Positions 6,896 to 10,406 of a stretch of 10,406 nt of DNA are shown in pieces. The DNA comes from Oehlia diaphana (lineage: Eukaryota; Glomeromycota; Glomeromycetes; Glomerales; Glomeraceae). The notes under the pieces were generated by a model. The model worked only from the letters and a program-made list of their open reading frames with translations. It did not search any database and had not been told where the DNA came from. The first letter of the stretch is position 1; every line of letters begins with the position of its first letter. Where the stretch lies: NCBI GenBank assembly GCA_003833135.1, contig QZLH01001209.1, forward strand, positions 19,307 through 29,712. Direction: 5' to 3'. Position numbers and translations under genes: made by a program.

Positions 6896-7777
6896 ATGTC
6901 ATCATTGTTTACAGAAGAATTGCAACGGATAATAAATTCGTTTATTATTGTAATAATATTATTTACAATTTCTTATATTATAACATCAGTTATATTTCCT
7001 TCAACAGAAAAAAAAATCACGAAATTTGAAAGATTTGTATTTATATGGTTAATTTGGGACGCATTAATTCATTTAATTTTAGAAGGTTCATTTGTAGTAT
7101 TAAGTTTAATTAGTACTGTAGAAGAAAGTAAAGGAATTTTGGCTGAATTATGTATGATACTAACAATACTATCTTTTTTTGTATAATATATATATATATA
7201 TATATATTTAATATATTTACAAAAATAAATTAAATTAATTACTTTTTTAAAAAAATAAAAATTAGGGCAAGAATACGGTAAAGCAGATTCAAGATGGTTA
7301 CATTCGGATCCAACAATACTTTCAGTAGAAATTCCTACATTCATATTTTGTGGACCATTATCATTATATTTAATATATTTAATTATAATAAATCATTCTA
7401 CAAGACATTACTGGCAAATGATTTTATGTACATGCGAAATATATGGATGTTGGATAACTTTTTGTCCTGAATGGATAACAGGAAATAAAGGACTTGATAC
7501 TGAAAATTTAATGTATTTTTGGATTTACCTTTTTGTAAGTTTGTTCATATACTGTATATATATAATATATATCTTGATATTAAATTAAATGTTTTTTAAA
7601 TTATTATTGATTTATTTTTTTTTATTTTTTATTTTTTTTTTGTTTTCGTAATTTAAGTTTTTTAATGGAATTTGGGTAATTGTACCGATGATACTTATGT
7701 ATCAATCTTGGAATGTTATAACAGAAAATGATAGATTGGTAAAAGAATTTAAATTAAAAGGACAAAAAATTGATTGA
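6896..7777 (+). CDS. EBP-type sterol C8(7)-isomerase (emopamil-binding family)
   Basis: This family shifts the sterol double bond from C8 to C7 in the endoplasmic reticulum membrane. Three exons join in frame, 6896-7151, 7266-7534 and 7658-7777, giving 214 residues, close to plant and animal EBP (about 220-230). Both introns have GT-AG ends (GTATGA, GTAAGT), and the first one re-forms W86. The four-helix EXPERA core is complete. All six residues shown by mutagenesis to matter in mammalian EBP have counterparts: H59 and E63 in DALIHLILEG, E107 and T110 in SVEIPT, N178 and W181 in FFNGIW. The block WQEYGKADSRW (86-96) is typical, especially of the plant type. I chose the ATG at 6896; an in-frame ATG at 6812 would only add a Lys/Phe homopolymer encoded by the A/T tract. 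It could instead be an EBP-like protein without isomerase activity, but the intact residues argue for an enzyme. Confidence 0.92.
7187..7206. repeat. TA dinucleotide microsatellite in EBP intron 1
   Basis: A run of TA dinucleotides lies inside the first intron of the EBP gene. It does not affect the coding sequence. Confidence 0.7.
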
Positions 7778-8118
7778 AAAATATATACAACAAAAAAAAA
7801 AAAAAATGTTTTTTTTTTAGTGAATTCATTCTGAAATAATAAATAATGATACATAAATTTACGCTAATATCTACAACAAATATAAATAAATATGTACAGT
7901 ATATGTACATATATATTTCTTCTTTCTTTATTCCCATTTCAAAAAAAAAAAAAAAATAATAATAATATTTTTTTCTTTTTTTTTTTTCTCATGAAGTAAA
8001 AAAGTTTCGATATTACTAATTTTAATTGAACACGACAATTATAAATAATTATACAAATTTTTACAGATTAAAAAAAAGTGAATATTTTTTTTTCATAAAT
8101 GCATGATGTAAAATACAC
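7778..8118. other. Convergent intergenic spacer
   Basis: This 341-base spacer separates the stop codons of the EBP gene (plus) and the GPCR gene (minus). It is dominated by A and T homopolymers. An AATAAA at 7838-7843 could serve the EBP transcript, and its minus-strand counterpart (TTTATT at 7927-7932) could serve the GPCR transcript. Placed like that, the two 3' untranslated regions could come close or overlap. No further gene is seen. Confidence 0.5.
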
Positions 8119-10109
8119 TTAAGAGATTGAAGAATTATCACCATTATTATGAAAATAAGGATCAGGTATGCTCTCATTATAAGAAATAAAAGAATTACAA
8201 TAACTATTATTAAAAGTAGAAGATTCAATATTAGAAGGAGTATTAATATTTAATAAGGAGGATTCACGAAGATTCCTATTGAAAATTTTTCGTGTTTCTG
8301 AACTAAATGTTAAAGCAGGAGGAGGAGTCGTAATAATACTTTGATCAGAAAATATGAATGGTACTAAAAAATCAATATCAATCATATCATCCTCACACCA
8401 CTCATATTCACTGCTTTCACTTCCTTCTAAATCATCATCAACCACTTCAATGATATTATCATCATTGTTAATATCATTATTCTTATAAATTGACGTATTT
8501 CTATCTTTAGTAATATATGAATCATTCTTATCAACCAAAGTTAAATCAGTATTTGCACGAGTAGGAGAACTTGGTAGACTAGGTAAATCATTTTCAACTA
8601 TTGTACTCATCATTCCTATATTATTATTATTATTATTATTATTATTAGAATGAGATGAATAATTTGAAATTGTTGAACTTAATGAAGGATTTAATCGATG
8701 ACTTTTCTTTGAAGGATAAGATTTTGGTGGGGGATTTATAGAATTATTGGAACTATTTCTACTATGTCTTGTTGTACCACTACTATTCCCACTATAATTT
8801 GAATCATTTTTTTGTTTAAAAAATATTTCATTTCTTAAAAAAGCAAGACTTTTAGCAACACCACCTAAATTAATTAATACGATAAATAATATATATACCC
8901 AAGATTGAATTATATCAAATAAAAAACATAGGCAATATATTATAAAAGGAGTGTATTGCATTAATTGTAGAAATATGTAAGAGGCCATTTTACGTGTTGC
9001 TCTTGTTATATTTGAAGCTATTTTTAATTGTTCGATTGTAGGTATATTTGAGTTTGTTGAAGAGTTTCGATATTGACTTAAAGTGTTCATGAAGAAACTA
9101 GGTGGTCTCAATTCTAATCCATCCGAAGTATTTTGTGATGTATAAGAAGATTTGGATGATAACATTGATGGACTAGATCGTAATGATGATGCAGTTGAAA
9201 ATTTACGTCTTGAAATATCTCGTAAAGGAACACTACTTGATATATTACGCCTTTTTCGAATGGATTTAAACACAGGAGAAGTAAGCATAGTTTCTACACC
9301 ATGAATTCTTTTTATTACTTTCAAATAACAGAATGTAGTTATTATTATTACTATATAAGCAAATATTATCAAAGTTATCATTGAAATTTTACTACCATTT
9401 TGATAATCTATTCTATTCATAAAACACCTAAAAAAAAAAAAAAAAAAGGATATTATTATTAATATTTATTATTAAAGTTAAGTAAAAAAGTATTTATATT
9501 TACTAGTACATACCAATAATTGTCTTCTCCATATCCATAAGTCACAATCGTTAATATACTAATTAATGAACTAGGTACTAATATGATTGCTCCTAATATC
9601 CAATCATAATTTCCTAAACTTACAACTCGTCTCATACATACACGTAAATAAGTAACCACCGCAATAACTGCCATTAATGACATATTCATTACAATGAATA
9701 ATGATATACTAAATCCAATTCCTTCACATAAACCACCAGAATTTAATAATTTATCATTTTGCATTGGATAAAATAAATTTGGTATAGTTGTAAGCGCGAT
9801 TAATAAGTCCATTATTGACATATAAAGTGGGAATCTTTGTGAGGGTGATAATTTTTCTGGTTTACGTTTTTTCCATTTATTAAAAGTTATTATGATTATT
9901 ATACAACATCCCACTACATTTGCGAATGACGTTACTATTCCTCCTACGTATAATATTCCACTGCCTATTGGATCTTTTGATTGTATGCTATCTTTTTTTC
10001 CTTCACCGGACCTGCCGGTATCATTATTATTTGAGATTATTATACCATTACTGTGCTTTATTAAAAATATTATTATTACCAGTAATAATAATGTTATTGT
10101 ACGCGTCAT
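8119..10109 (-). CDS. Seven-helix GPCR-like receptor with long polar tail
   Basis: A probable cell-surface receptor signalling through G proteins; the ligand is unknown. Exons 10109-9514 and 9427-8119 join to 634 residues; the 86-base intron has a GTATGT donor and an acceptor after a long T tract. Residues 1-22 are a likely signal peptide, followed by a short polar extracellular segment. Helices fit at about 51-76, 93-114, 126-156, 168-191, 214-236, 346-368 and 375-396. Class-A-like hallmarks are N64 in helix 1, D101 in helix 2 (SIMDLLIAL), C128 at the top of helix 3 and TYLRV (153-157) in place of DRY. C200, formed next to the splice junction in YWCF, is the expected disulfide partner of C128. 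Helix 7 lacks NPxxY. The third intracellular loop (about 237-345) is Ser/Arg-rich with R-x-x-S sites at S262, S271 and S276. The 238-residue tail has a nine-Asn run (460-468) and an acidic stretch (about 520-551). It could belong to the fungal cAMP-receptor-like or Git3-like receptors; the subfamily is not settled. Confidence 0.85.
8619..8648. repeat. ATT trinucleotide repeat coding for poly-Asn
   Basis: An uninterrupted ATT run on the plus strand reads as nine AAT (Asn) codons in the GPCR tail, residues 460-468. It is a likely length-variable microsatellite that keeps frame. Confidence 0.8.
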
Positions 10110-10356
10110 TCTATTATTATTATTATTTCTTTAAGGTTAATAAATTGATTAATTGTTCGTTAATTCATAAAATATAAATAAGATAAAATAAAGGATTCTA
10201 CTGAATTTTCTAATATAAAAATTCGACTCGAAAAAGAAAAATGTATTATTTATATAATAATAATTTTTTTTTAATAAAATCAATTTATTATAAATTCGAA
10301 AAATTTAATTTTTTTTTTTTTTTTTTTTTTTTAATTAAAATTTAAAAATTTAAAAA

Positions 10357-10391
<35 letters not shown>

Positions 10392-10406
10392 TTTTTTTTT
10401 TTTTTT
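10110..10406. other. Upstream region of the GPCR gene with long T tracts
   Basis: This is the promoter and leader side of the minus-strand GPCR gene. Next to the ATG is an ATT-repeat leader; further out the sequence is almost only A and T. From about 10308 to the window end, T runs of up to about 30 bases are broken by short A-rich pieces. No TATA box can be picked out of this composition. No other gene is seen. Confidence 0.5.

Noticed and set aside
7069..7344. Minus-strand 91-residue frame
   Set aside because: Antisense to EBP exons 1 and 2 and the intron between; Tyr/Ile-rich intron translation.
7749..7937. Minus-strand 62-residue frame in the convergent spacer
   Set aside because: Phe/Lys/Ile homopolymer translation of A and T runs; no family features.
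9459..9512. Unspliced end of the first GPCR frame (stop at 9459)
   Set aside because: Reading through the GTATGT donor ends the protein after four helices; splicing at 9513/9428 restores helices 5-7 and the expected extracellular cysteine.
9892..10177. Two plus-strand frames of 80-85 residues
   Set aside because: Antisense shadows of the GPCR signal peptide and first helix; hydrophobic runs come from complementary ATT repeats.
10308..10406. Telomere or poly(A) tail of a retroelement
   Set aside because: Only T runs with short A-rich breaks; no telomeric unit, and no element body or target duplication to support a retroelement end.

Overview
The window looks like nuclear DNA of a very AT-rich eukaryote, most likely a fungus close to the arbuscular mycorrhizal Glomeromycotina (Rhizophagus type). 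The signs are extreme AT bias with long A/T homopolymers, three spliced genes with short GT-AG introns (63-123 bases), a fungal ZRC1-type zinc transporter and small foldback repeats. There are no bacterial operon features. The organism name is an inference; the gene calls do not depend on it.

Left part (1-4202): gene-poor, repeat-rich DNA. It holds a decayed tandem repeat (about 512-848), a clean 9-bp minisatellite of nine units (1115-1195), a 107-bp foldback element (1776-1882) and a MITE-like element with a near-perfect 8-bp target duplication (2186-2328). The only likely gene is a tiny intronless ORF (3209-3307) for a 32-residue peptide: a signal peptide with an ALA cleavage site and a 12-residue, four-cysteine mature end. 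A decayed second copy of its 3' end follows.

Right part (4203-10406): three intron-containing genes. An eight-exon CDF-family zinc transporter (4203-6083, +, 455 residues) has both membrane HxxxD sites, a histidine-rich loop and a cysteine-rich tail. A three-exon EBP-type sterol C8 isomerase (6896-7777, +, 214 residues) keeps all six residues known to matter in the family. A two-exon seven-helix GPCR-like receptor (10109-8119, -, 634 residues) has a signal peptide, a long Ser/Arg-rich third intracellular loop and a long Ser/Asn-rich, partly acidic tail. The EBP and GPCR genes converge. The zinc transporter and EBP genes are tandem, with about 810 bases between them holding two TCACGTGT boxes, a small inverted repeat, a possible decayed ORF and an A33T14 tract.

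The three large genes all encode membrane proteins, but nothing in the sequence links them into one pathway. I see no convincing new multi-gene system. The best leads are the 32-residue secreted peptide, the EBP-type isomerase in a probable fungus, and the foldback and minisatellite repeats.
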